Shown here in pieces: positions 7,585-14,884 of a DNA stretch of 25,646 nt. Each line of letters starts with the position of its first letter. Positions within the stretch are counted from its first letter, which is position 1. The stretch covers positions 1-25,646 of the forward strand of contig JAIPDY010000015.1 of NCBI GenBank assembly GCA_021737445.1, in the 5' to 3' direction. This stretch comes from Desulfotignum sp. (GTDB lineage: Bacteria > Desulfobacterota > Desulfobacteria > Desulfobacterales > Desulfobacteraceae). The translations under genes were made by a program, and so were the position numbers. The notes under the pieces are model-generated. The model saw nothing but the letters and a program-made list of their open reading frames with translations, was not told where the DNA came from and did no database searches.

Positions 7585-9200
7585 TAAGAAAAACCGATTT
7601 TTTAGTTATCGGCAGTGGTATTGCCGGATTGAGCTATGCATTAAAAGCTGCCGGACACGGGCGGGTCACGATAATTACAAAAAAAAAAATTCAGCAGAGC
7701 AACACCGCCCTGGCCCAGGGAGGTGTTCCTGCCGTGTTTTCAAAAAAAGATTCCTTTGACCTGCATGTAAAAGATACACTCAATGCAGGAGATGGCCTGT
7801 GCAACCCGGATGTGGTGAAAATGGTGGTGGAAAACGGACCTGACAGGATCAGGGAACTGGTGGACCAGGGGGCCAGGTTCAATAAAACCGGTAAGGGAAA
7901 ATATGATTTTGCCTTGGGCAGGGAAGGCGGCCATTCTGCCAAACGTATCGTCTATGCCCATGACCTGACCGGCAGAGAAATTGAAGATGCCCTGGTTGCA
8001 CGTGTAAAAGAACATGACAACATAACCATCCTGGAAGATCATGTGGCGGTCAATCTGATCACTTTGTCATCTTCTGTCAGAAGCGGGGTACTGGTGACCC
8101 AGTTTGAAAATATCTGCTGCGGTGCCTATGTTCTGGATAATACCACCGGCAAAGTGGAAACCTTTTTTGCTGCCATTACCCTGCTTGCCACGGGAGGGGC
8201 CAGCAAGGTGTATCTGTATACCTCCAATCCGGATATTGCCACAGGAGACGGCATTGCCATGGCTTACCGGGCCGGTGCATCTGTTGCCAATCTTGAGTTT
8301 GTCCAGTTTCACCCCACCTGCCTGTACCACCCCAAAGCCAAAAATTTTCTGATTTCCGAGGCAGTGCGGGGAGAAGGCGCCAGGCTTTTGGATGCCAGGG
8401 GCAGGCGGTTCATGGAAGACTATACCCCTGACAGGGAGCTGGCCTGCCGGGATGTGGTGGCCAGGGCCATTGATAATGAATTAAAGAAAACCGGAGCGGA
8501 ATCGGTGTTTTTAGATATTTCCCACAAGGATGCAGATTTTGTAAAACAGCGCTTCCCCAATATTTATGCCCGGTGCCTGGAATATGGCATCGACATCACA
8601 ACCGATCCCATCCCCGTGGTGCCGGCAGCCCATTACATGTGCGGCGGGGTGGCAACAGACCTGAACGGCAAAACCGATATTCAAAGATTGTATGCAGTGG
8701 GAGAAACAGCCTGCACAGGGCTTCACGGTGCCAACCGCCTGGCATCCAACTCTTTGCTTGAAGCCCTGGTCTATGCCCACAATGCATGGGCAGATTCAGT
8801 AAAGGAATTTAAGGCGGTCAAAAACAAACTCAATATCACGCTTGAACCCTGGGATGAAACCAATACCACAGACAGTGATGAAGCCATTGTGGTGTCCCAT
8901 AACTGGGATGAGATAAGACGGCTCATGTGGAATTATGTGGGGATCGTCAGGTCGGACAAGCGTCTCCAGCGGGCGGCCAGACGGATTAAAACCATCCAGG
9001 ATGAGATCAATGAATACTACTGGGATTTCAAGGTGACATCAGATCTGGTGGAGCTCAGAAACATTGCCACAGTGGCAAAACTGGTGATCAAATCCGCCCT
9101 CCTGCGCAAGGAAAGCCGGGGCCTTCACTACAATATCGGCTACCCCCGGCGGGATGATAAAAATTTTCTGGTTCACACCACATTGAAAAAACGGTTCTGA
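7581..9200 (+). CDS. nadB: L-aspartate oxidase (NAD biosynthesis)
   Basis: A flavoprotein that oxidises L-aspartate to iminoaspartate, the first step of de novo NAD synthesis. In anaerobes fumarate, rather than oxygen, probably reoxidises the flavin. The 539 residues match the family. FAD-binding GSGIAGLSYALKAA is at residues about 11-24, with TALAQGGVPAVF after it. VQFHPT, SEAVRGEGARLLDARGRRFM and the C-terminal flavin region HYMCGGVATDL and GLHGANRLASNSLLEALVYA follow, then the helical domain typical of the fumarate reductase/succinate dehydrogenase flavoprotein superfamily. FrdA/SdhA is excluded by gene context (no Fe-S or cytochrome subunits) and by the NadB-type ending. The start overlaps the upstream stop by four bases. 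The stop directly abuts the stop of the opposing gene at 9201. Confidence 0.93.
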   Translation: MIRKTDFLVIGSGIAGLSYALKAAGHGRVTIITKKKIQQSNTALAQGGVPAVFSKKDSFDLHVKDTLNAGDGLCNPDVVKMVVENGPDRIRELVDQGARFNKTGKGKYDFALGREGGHSAKRIVYAHDLTGREIEDALVARVKEHDNITILEDHVAVNLITLSSSVRSGVLVTQFENICCGAYVLDNTTGKVETFFAAITLLATGGASKVYLYTSNPDIATGDGIAMAYRAGASVANLEFVQFHPTCLYHPKAKNFLISEAVRGEGARLLDARGRRFMEDYTPDRELACRDVVARAIDNELKKTGAESVFLDISHKDADFVKQRFPNIYARCLEYGIDITTDPIPVVPAAHYMCGGVATDLNGKTDIQRLYAVGETACTGLHGANRLASNSLLEALVYAHNAWADSVKEFKAVKNKLNITLEPWDETNTTDSDEAIVVSHNWDEIRRLMWNYVGIVRSDKRLQRAARRIKTIQDEINEYYWDFKVTSDLVELRNIATVAKLVIKSALLRKESRGLHYNIGYPRRDDKNFLVHTTLKKRF

Positions 9201-9881
9201 TTACAGGTCAGGCTTGTTTATTGATCCGGCTTTTCTGGTGATGGCCTGAACAAACCGCTTGATTTTTTTGAAATTCACAATCAGCACCAGGAAGACAATG
9301 AAGGCAAATATGTATTGTATCATATGAAACCGGTCTTCCAGAAAATCAAAGAACTGAAACCATAAAATGATGGCTGTTAGCGTGCCTGAAAAAGTGGCGG
9401 AAAAATTTTTCAGCAGACTGAGTCTGAGCATGTAACCGATGATGGATCCCACCACCGGTCCGGTTACCGGCAAAGGTGCCATGACAAAAAAGAAGATGCC
9501 CAGCCAGCCGAACCGTTCAATTTTTTCTTTGTTTTTGAGCGCTTTAAAACCGATATTTTCCATGATCCGGGTGAGCCATTCCACCCGCAGGTACTGGGTG
9601 GCGCTTAAAACAAAAACAGCATAGGTAAAACAGACAATCAAAAATTCCAGATAAAAATTATAGAAGATGGTGGAAAAGGTTCCAAGGTCCTGCAGGATAC
9701 ACAGTCCGATACCGGCTGCCCTGCCGCCGATGCTGTGGGCAATAAATACCAGAACCAGGGTTCTGGCGGTTTCAAAATCGGTAAACCCGCAAAAAATAAT
9801 GGTTCCCAGAAGCACAATTGCCAGCAAGAGCCCGACCAGCAGGAGTTTGCCTTCAACAGTATTAATTAAGCGGTGTTGCAT
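9201..9881 (-). CDS. Small multi-drug export-like membrane protein
   Basis: A 226-residue integral membrane protein resembling the PF06695 (small multi-drug export) family. Hydrophobic spans are seen at about residues 12-32, 40-62, 70-95, 130-152 and 182-202. The block LGIFFFVMAPLPVTGPVVGSIIGYMLRL (about 125-152) has the conserved Pro-Leu-Pro-x-Thr-Gly core of this family. The tail is basic (KKIKRFVQAITRKAG). The family name derives from weak evidence and the transported substrate is unknown. The gene is convergent with nadB with no spacer between stops, and lies downstream of menG on the same strand with a 122-base gap. Confidence 0.72.
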   Translation of the reverse strand: MQHRLINTVEGKLLLVGLLLAIVLLGTIIFCGFTDFETARTLVLVFIAHSIGGRAAGIGLCILQDLGTFSTIFYNFYLEFLIVCFTYAVFVLSATQYLRVEWLTRIMENIGFKALKNKEKIERFGWLGIFFFVMAPLPVTGPVVGSIIGYMLRLSLLKNFSATFSGTLTAIILWFQFFDFLEDRFHMIQYIFAFIVFLVLIVNFKKIKRFVQAITRKAGSINKPDL

Positions 9882-10003
9882 GCTTTTTTATGGTTCTTTC
9901 TTTTGAATCATCATTTAGGCAAGCACCTTGTAAGGCAAGCTGACACACTTGTCAAGCTGTCTTGAAAAGCTTTTTTTGTCGCTGGTGCCCCAAAACGACA
10001 GCC

Positions 10004-10714
10004 TCATGTCCGGGTGCCCACAAACAAAGTGACAATCCCAAAAGTCATCTGTTTGAACCGCACATGGTCAAACCCTGCGTCTGACATGAGACCGGCAAAG
10101 GCAGTGGGGGCAGGAAAATATAAAACCGATGCCGGCAGGTAATGGTAGGCATGCGCGTGTCGGGAAAACAGCGCCCCGATAATGGGCAGTATTTTTTTGA
10201 AATAGGCCAGGTAGATCTTTTTGAAAACCGTGCTTTGGGGGGTGGTCAGTTCGAGAACAGCCAGTTTCCCGCCTTTTTTAAGAACGGTATGAAATTGAGA
10301 CAATGCCCTGTGCCTGTCCATGATGTTCCGGATCCCAAAGGCAATAAATATTGCATCAAAGGTGCCCGGAGCAAAAGGAAGCCAAAGGGCATCACCATTA
10401 ACAAGAGATATGCTCTGGTTGGCATTTTGAAAGCGTTTTTTGCGGCCGGCATTGAGCATGGCAAATGAAAAATCAAGGCCGGTGATCCGGGTTCTGCCTC
10501 TCAGGTGCCGGCTGACTTCCAGGGCCACATCGCAGGTGCCGCAGGCCACATCCAGAATCCGGCTCCCCCGGGCAGGGGCGGCTGCCTGCACCATCTGGGT
10601 CCGCCATACCACATCCTGCCGGAGACTCAGCAGGCGGTTTAAAAAATCATATCTATGGGCAATTTTGTCAAACATTTCCTTGACAAAATCAAGTTCTTTG
10701 TTCATCGTTGACAA
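10004..10714 (-). CDS. menG: Demethylmenaquinone methyltransferase
   Basis: A class I SAM-dependent C-methyltransferase of the UbiE/MenG family. It performs the last step of menaquinone formation (demethylmenaquinone to menaquinone). The 236 residues are normal. The N-terminal FDKIAHRYDFLNRLLSLRQDVVWR is diagnostic, followed by SAM motif I ILDVACGTCDVALE, GLDFSFAML, NGDALWLPFAPGTFDA and FGIRNIMD, with the terminal QMTFGIVTLFVG. An ATG three codons in (10705) is an equally possible start. An organism using the futalosine route still needs this methylation, which fits mqnB at 2538-3404. The gene is divergent from dnaJ with 110 bases between. A UbiE role in ubiquinone is unlikely in a strict anaerobe. 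Confidence 0.9.
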   Translation of the reverse strand: MSTMNKELDFVKEMFDKIAHRYDFLNRLLSLRQDVVWRTQMVQAAAPARGSRILDVACGTCDVALEVSRHLRGRTRITGLDFSFAMLNAGRKKRFQNANQSISLVNGDALWLPFAPGTFDAIFIAFGIRNIMDRHRALSQFHTVLKKGGKLAVLELTTPQSTVFKKIYLAYFKKILPIIGALFSRHAHAYHYLPASVLYFPAPTAFAGLMSDAGFDHVRFKQMTFGIVTLFVGTRT

Positions 10715-10824
10715 CTTGAATTTCAGGATTAGTTTATATTATTTATCACAGGCAGGAAAGGTACCACATCAAGGACAGGATTACAAATAAAACCACGTGG
10801 AAATGACTGGAAGTTGGGTAGGAT

Positions 10825-11928
10825 ATGACAGAAAAACGCGATTATTATGAAATTCTTGGCGTTGCCAGGGATGCAGATAAAGTGACCTTGAAAAAAGCAT
10901 ACCGGAAACTGGCTATTAAATATCATCCTGATAAAAATCCAGATAACAAAGATGCTGTGGAAAAATTCAAAGAAGCTTCTGAAGCCTATGAAGTGCTGAC
11001 CAATGACAACAAACGGCAGATCTATGACCAGTTCGGCCATCAGGGGCTTGAGGGTGCGGGCCATTCAGGCCCCAGCGGATTTGAAGATATTTTTTCCAGC
11101 TTCGGGGATATTTTTGAGGATTTTTTTGGATTCGGCGGAGCCAGGGGAGGCCGGAGCAGCCGGGTGCAGCGGGGATCTGACCTGCGGTATAACATGACAA
11201 TAGATTTTATGGAAGCCGCATTCGGCACGGAAAAAACCATCTCCATTCCCAGGCTGACCACCTGTGATGAATGCGATGGAAACGGTTGCCGGCCCGGGAC
11301 CCAGTCACAAACCTGTGCCCACTGCCACGGCACTGGCCAGTTTATCCAGAGCCAGGGATTTTTCAAGGTCAAGACCACCTGTCCCTATTGTAAAGGCAGA
11401 GGCAGTGTGATTGCCGACCCCTGCCCCAGATGCATAGGGGCCGGCCGGGTGGAAACCACCAGAAAGGTCCAGGTCAAAATTCTGGCCGGCGTGGACGTAG
11501 GTTCCAAACTTCGGCTGACCGGTGAGGGAGAAGCCTCTCCCAGCCCGGAAGGCCCGGCAGGGGATCTTTATGTAGTCATCAATGTGAAACCCCATAAGTT
11601 TTTCCAGCGGGATGGCAATGACATTGTCTGTGCCATTGATATTTCATTTGCCCAGGCAGCCCTGGGCGCTGAAATAAAGGTTCCCACCCTGGTGGGAGAG
11701 GAAAAACTCACCATTCCCAAAGGTACCCAGTTCGGGGACAGTTTCCGGCTTCCCGGAGAGGGGATTGCCTCTCTGCGCACCGGCCGCCGGGGGGATCAGA
11801 TCATAAAAGTGATCATCAAAACCCCCACCAAACTCAACAGCAAACAAAAAGAGCTGTTACAGCAGTTTGACAAGCTGGATGCCAACAAGATCTCCAACAA
11901 GCTGAAAAATCTGTTCAAAAATATATAG
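10825..11928 (+). CDS. dnaJ: Chaperone protein DnaJ
   Basis: The Hsp40 co-chaperone that delivers substrates to DnaK and stimulates its ATPase. The 367 residues have full DnaJ architecture: a J domain at residues 5-70 with HPD at 34-36, and a short Gly/Phe-rich linker at about 75-110 (FGGARGGRSSR). A zinc-finger region carries four CxxCxGxG-type motifs starting at Cys147, Cys164, Cys186 and Cys200 (CDECDGNG, CAHCHGTG, CPYCKGRG, CPRCIGAG). The C-terminal substrate-binding and dimerisation domains follow. All eight zinc ligands are present. No dnaK or grpE is in this window, so dnaJ is separated from them here. queD follows after 15 bases. Confidence 0.96.
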   Translation: MTEKRDYYEILGVARDADKVTLKKAYRKLAIKYHPDKNPDNKDAVEKFKEASEAYEVLTNDNKRQIYDQFGHQGLEGAGHSGPSGFEDIFSSFGDIFEDFFGFGGARGGRSSRVQRGSDLRYNMTIDFMEAAFGTEKTISIPRLTTCDECDGNGCRPGTQSQTCAHCHGTGQFIQSQGFFKVKTTCPYCKGRGSVIADPCPRCIGAGRVETTRKVQVKILAGVDVGSKLRLTGEGEASPSPEGPAGDLYVVINVKPHKFFQRDGNDIVCAIDISFAQAALGAEIKVPTLVGEEKLTIPKGTQFGDSFRLPGEGIASLRTGRRGDQIIKVIIKTPTKLNSKQKELLQQFDKLDANKISNKLKNLFKNI

Positions 11929-11943
11929 CCGCAGGCGGATACC

Positions 11944-12327
11944 ATGTTTGAACTCAAGATAAAAACCCGGTTTGCCGGAGCACACCAGCTGACCATGGTG
12001 GGGCATAAATGTGAAAACCTCCATGGCCATAACTGGCATGTGGAGGTGTGTGTCAAAGGCGCGCACCTGAATTCCGCCGGTGTGCTGGCTGATTTCGGCG
12101 ATATCAAAAAAGCGGTGCGCAAGGTGGTGGACGGGGACCTGGACCATAAGTTTCTCAATGAGCTGGCAGCTTTCAAAGACAGGCAGCCCACCTCGGAGCG
12201 GATTGCCGTGTATATTGCACAAAATGTTCAGGCCCTGCTGGATGATACCCTGGATGAAAGCCTTCAGGTATCTTGCGTTATGGCATGGGAATCTGATGAT
12301 GCCTGTGCCATCTACTATCCTGACTGA
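11944..12327 (+). CDS. queD: 6-carboxy-5,6,7,8-tetrahydropterin synthase
   Basis: It converts 7,8-dihydroneopterin triphosphate to 6-carboxytetrahydropterin in the queuosine/7-deazaguanine pathway. The 127-residue protein has the zinc histidines H14, H27 and H29 (AHQL and HGHNWHV), catalytic Cys23 in HKCENLHGH, the DHKFLNEL block with His68, PTSE with Glu84, and WESDDACAIY near the C-terminus. The Cys spacing before HGH fits QueD rather than eukaryotic 6-pyruvoyl-tetrahydropterin synthase. No other queuosine gene is in the window. Its 3' end overlaps the opposing oxidoreductase by 13 bases. Confidence 0.92.
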   Translation: MFELKIKTRFAGAHQLTMVGHKCENLHGHNWHVEVCVKGAHLNSAGVLADFGDIKKAVRKVVDGDLDHKFLNELAAFKDRQPTSERIAVYIAQNVQALLDDTLDESLQVSCVMAWESDDACAIYYPD

Positions 12328-13712
12328 TCAGATCTTTTATGCAGTGCTGTGATCTGTTTTGCCGGGATAAGGCCTGTGGCTGCCGCTGATACGATGTTTC
12401 CGGCCACGCCCGGACCGTCTCCGGCCACATACAACCCCTTGATGCCGGTTTCCAGATGGCTGCTGGTTTCCACCTGGGTGGCGAAAAATTTGATTTCCGG
12501 TGCATAGAGCAGGGTTTCATCGTTGGATACCCCGGGCACCACAAGATTCAGGGTTTCCAGCCCTTCAATCAGGTTGGACATGATCCTTTCCGGCAGGGCC
12601 ATGGCAATATCGCCGCACACCACATTGGTCATGGTGGGTTCGATATAGCCTTTGCTGATCCTGTGCCAGGTGGATCTGCGTCCCCGTTTCAGATCCCCGA
12701 ACCGCTGGAGGATCGGTTTTCCCCCGCCGATGATGGTGGCCAGCCGGCCGATGGACTCCCCATATGCCTGGTTGTCGGTCACCGGTTCCGTGAGGATCAC
12801 TTTGGACAAAAATGCAAAATTGGTGTTGGCGGATTTTTTTTCGGAATAGGCATGGCCGTTGACACAGACAAAATCCTTGTAGTTCTCAAGGGAGATGAAT
12901 CCCCCCTGGTTGGTGCAGAAAGTCCGGGTCTGGTCATCATAGGTGCTGGTCTGGATAAAAAATGTGGGGTCATAAATGATATTGCATAAATCATCCATGA
13001 TATCGTTGTGGACCTCCACCCTGACCCCCACTTCAATGCCCCGCTGGCTCAGGTTGATGCCGTGTTTTGCAGCCACTGACGCCACCCAGTTGGCACCGAT
13101 GCGGCCCGGGGCCAGGATGACATTGGGGGCTTCATAGGTGGCTTTGTCTGTTACCACACCGGTTACCCGGCCCTCCTGTTCCAGGATATCCAGGGCGGTT
13201 TCGTTGAGTCTGACTATCAGTCCCCTGGACCGGATATGGTCGGCCATGGCGGCAATATACCCGGGCAGGTTGTCGGATCCTAAGTGCTTCTGCCTGATGA
13301 GCATTAGGTCGATGCCGAACCTTTTGGCTTCTTTTCTGATCTGCCGGGCATCATCCATGTTGGTGGGATACACCGGCCCATCCATGTGAAACCGGGTGAA
13401 AACAGCTTCGGTTTCATCAATAAGTTCCTGGGCTTCGGCCAGGGACATGAACTGTGTCAGGTCTGTTTTTCCCAGCCTGGGGATGAAATTGAGTTTTCCA
13501 TCCGAATGCAGGCCTGCTCCGCCGATGCCGGACAGGATATTGCACGGATCGCACTGTGCGCATTTTTGCAGGTTATGGTTGGGGCATTTGCGCTGCAAAG
13601 AATCCTTTCCCTTTTCAATCAGGACCACTTTGAGGTCGGAATTTTCCATCAGATACCAGGCGGCAAATAGTCCAGCAGGCCCGCCGCCCACTATAATGAC
13701 ATCATATTTCAT
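12315..13712 (-). CDS. FAD-dependent NAD(P)H-type oxidoreductase (COG2509-like)
   Basis: A 465-residue two-dinucleotide-fold flavoprotein. The FAD-binding motif VIIVGGGPAGLFAAW is at residues 5-19, and an Ala/Pro-Gly block (NVILAPGRIGANWV) lies mid-protein. The C-terminal flavin contact is GIKGLYVAGDGPGVAGNIVSAAATGL. A Cys-rich segment at residues 43-57 (C43, C51, C54, C57) is followed by SGIGGAGLHSDGKL, a block I associate with the COG2509 'FAD-dependent dehydrogenase' group. Those cysteines could bind metal or an Fe-S cluster, or serve redox chemistry; which is unknown. No substrate can be assigned. A 38-codon ORF ends just inside its start (13702-13818) and may be coupled to it. Confidence 0.8.
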   Translation of the reverse strand: MKYDVIIVGGGPAGLFAAWYLMENSDLKVVLIEKGKDSLQRKCPNHNLQKCAQCDPCNILSGIGGAGLHSDGKLNFIPRLGKTDLTQFMSLAEAQELIDETEAVFTRFHMDGPVYPTNMDDARQIRKEAKRFGIDLMLIRQKHLGSDNLPGYIAAMADHIRSRGLIVRLNETALDILEQEGRVTGVVTDKATYEAPNVILAPGRIGANWVASVAAKHGINLSQRGIEVGVRVEVHNDIMDDLCNIIYDPTFFIQTSTYDDQTRTFCTNQGGFISLENYKDFVCVNGHAYSEKKSANTNFAFLSKVILTEPVTDNQAYGESIGRLATIIGGGKPILQRFGDLKRGRRSTWHRISKGYIEPTMTNVVCGDIAMALPERIMSNLIEGLETLNLVVPGVSNDETLLYAPEIKFFATQVETSSHLETGIKGLYVAGDGPGVAGNIVSAAATGLIPAKQITALHKRSDQSG

Positions 13713-13818
13713 CTATTTTTTCCAAATCTTTTGGTTCAATGCCCATGGCTTTTGCCCGGGCTATCCATTGTTTCCGTGCCAGGCTCCGCATGTCTACCAC
13801 ATTGTCTGTCTCATCCAC
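13702..13818 (-). CDS. Possible 38-residue small ORF coupled to the FAD oxidoreductase
   Basis: A GTG at 13816-13818 opens a 38-codon frame on the minus strand. Its product begins VDETDNVVDMRSLARK and ends GIEPKDLEKIDEI. An AAGGAA sequence lies immediately upstream. The stop TGA at 13702-13704 lies 11 bases inside the oxidoreductase start, an arrangement typical of translational coupling. Composition looks protein-like (charged, helical, one Trp). The frame is open back to a stop near 13847 without an ATG. It may be a real small protein, a leader peptide, or the surviving tail of a lost gene. I do not recognise it. Confidence 0.4.
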   Translation of the reverse strand: MDETDNVVDMRSLARKQWIARAKAMGIEPKDLEKIDEI

Positions 13819-14051
13819 GATTTCCTTCAGTATAAATATAAAATTTTTTCATGTAATAACACTAGCCGGTTTGTTTTGTTAACTGTGCCCGTAACCATAC
13901 CATTTGCCGCAGCAGGTGCAAGAAAAAAACAGGGCCTGGAATGAAATGGTGTTTTTTTCTTCTTTCCCTGCCTGGAAAAATAGTTATAGTAATAGGTGAA
14001 ATGCTTTTTGGCAGCCTGGATTGATAAACTGATACAAACAAGGAGGTTCCA

Positions 14052-14288
14052 ATGGAGATAAAACTGGACAGACACAAACATGCCCATGCCCATGAACACG
14101 TACATGACCATGACCATACCCATAACGGCAAAACACACATCCATCCACACCGGCACACCCATGACCATGATCACCATCACAGCCATGGGTCAGATGATGC
14201 AGGCCATGATCACAAAGGGGAGCACGGCAGCCACAACCATGATCATCCCGGTCATGAGGCGGAGCCCCACTCCCATTCCCATGATTGA
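14052..14288 (+). CDS. Histidine-rich metal-binding protein
   Basis: A 78-residue protein with 29 histidines (37%), no cysteine, and many HxH, DHDH and HHH runs (for example HVHDHDHTH and THDHDHHHSH). It has no signal peptide or membrane segment, so a cytoplasmic location is expected. A near-ideal AGGAGG ribosome site (14041-14046) sits five bases before the ATG, which strongly supports translation despite the low-complexity sequence. Composition resembles Hpn-like nickel storage proteins and the His-rich tails of HypB, SlyD or CDF/ZIP transporters. Nickel or zinc buffering is inferred. It is not visibly fused to or co-transcribed with a metal enzyme, but a CooT-type nickel protein lies 3.4 kb downstream. 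Confidence 0.7.
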   Translation: MEIKLDRHKHAHAHEHVHDHDHTHNGKTHIHPHRHTHDHDHHHSHGSDDAGHDHKGEHGSHNHDHPGHEAEPHSHSHD

Positions 14289-14342
14289 TCAGGGCTGATG
14301 GATGTGACACCGACCGCAGGAAATCGGCCGGCCAGGGATGCC

Positions 14343-14419
14343 GCCCCCGGTAGGGCCTTGCTGCCGGCCTGGAATCCTTGGGGGCTTCGACAGTCCTGCA
14401 GCAAGGCCCTACCGGGGGC
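14343..14419. repeat. Perfect 22-bp inverted repeat (long G+C-rich hairpin)
   Basis: Arms 14343-14364 and 14398-14419 are exact reverse complements over 22 bases, with a 33-base loop. The arms contain CCCCCGGTAGGGCC and GGCCCTACCGGGGG. No T-tract follows, so it is not a canonical intrinsic terminator. It lies between the His-rich gene and the toxin-antitoxin promoter. Possible identities are a dispersed palindromic (REP/MITE-like) element, a recombination site, or a structured RNA end. The symmetry is directly seen; the identity is not known. Confidence 0.8.
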
Positions 14420-14520
14420 TCCCCGCTTGTTCAGAAAGAACCTTGATCCATTCCACGGCATGTCATCCGGAATGGTTTGCCGGATCATCATGGCTTTTCA
14501 GATGTTATAAACGAAAGGAT

Positions 14521-14570
14521 TAAAAGTTCCTGAATAAGGAACTTTTATATTGACATTAAATAAGGAACTT
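14521..14570 (+). promoter_or_regulatory. Toxin-antitoxin promoter with palindromic operator
   Basis: TAAAAGTTCCT (14521-14531) and AGGAACTTTTA (14537-14547) form a perfect 11-bp inverted repeat with a 5-base spacer. The right half-site recurs as a direct repeat, AATAAGGAACTT at 14533-14544 and again at 14559-14570, 26 bases apart. A TTGACA at 14550-14555 could be a -35 element. This sits directly upstream of the toxin gene, where HigA-type antitoxins normally bind to repress their own operon. Operator function is inferred from symmetry and position. Confidence 0.6.
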
Positions 14571-14584
14571 GTTATTTGTATGTT

Positions 14585-14884
14585 ATGCATGTAATAGCCA
14601 GACCTAAACTGAGAGAATTCTACGAACGAGACGGATGTGAGGATGCTAAAGGCCCTATTGATACCTGGTGGTATGAAGCAAAAAAAGCGAGCTGGCAATC
14701 ATGGACAGACATAAAATCACAATACGGCTCAGCCAGTATTTTAAAAGGAAACCGTGTTGTATTTAATTTAGGAGGAAATAAATACCGCCTGGTTGTAAAA
14801 ATTAATTTTCCGGCACAGACGGTTTTCATACGGTTTGTGGGGACCCATAAAGAGTATGATAAAATTAATGCGGAGGAAATATAA
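14585..14884 (+). CDS. higB: HigB-type mRNA interferase toxin
   Basis: A RelE-superfamily toxin of the HigB (PF09907) branch. Such toxins cleave translated mRNA at the ribosome until neutralised by the cognate antitoxin. The 99-residue protein begins MHVIARPKLREFYERDG and ends in the conserved block NKYRLVVKINFPAQTVFIRFVGTHKEYD, both typical of this branch. WWYEAKKASWQSWTDIK is the central helix region. The ATG at 14585 is chosen because family members start just before the (I/V)I(A/S)R block; a TTG at 14576, better spaced from the AAGGAA at 14562-14567, would add three residues. The stop overlaps the antitoxin ATG by one base. The toxin-first order is characteristic of hig loci. Base composition is visibly richer in A+T than the flanking housekeeping genes, suggesting transfer. 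Confidence 0.88.
   Translation: MHVIARPKLREFYERDGCEDAKGPIDTWWYEAKKASWQSWTDIKSQYGSASILKGNRVVFNLGGNKYRLVVKINFPAQTVFIRFVGTHKEYDKINAEEI

Noticed and set aside
9938..9958. Near-palindrome AGCTGACA...TGTCAAGCT after menG as a terminator
   Set aside because: The stem has a bulge and, in the direction of menG transcription, no T-tract follows. It is too weak to call.
14075..14290. Tandem DNA repeat or CRISPR-like array in the CAT/CAC-rich stretch
   Set aside because: The apparent periodicity comes from alternating His and Asp/Thr codons in the His-rich protein. There are no uniform repeats or spacers.
14298..14510. Open frames running through the 22-bp inverted repeat
   Set aside because: Both strands are open only because the arms are G+C-rich and palindromic. 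The peptides repeat the arm in reverse and have no ribosome site or family resemblance.
14576..14584. TTG start for the HigB-like toxin
   Set aside because: The spacing from AAGGAA is good, but homologues start at the Met directly before HVIARPKLREF, so the ATG at 14585 is preferred. The TTG start cannot be fully excluded.
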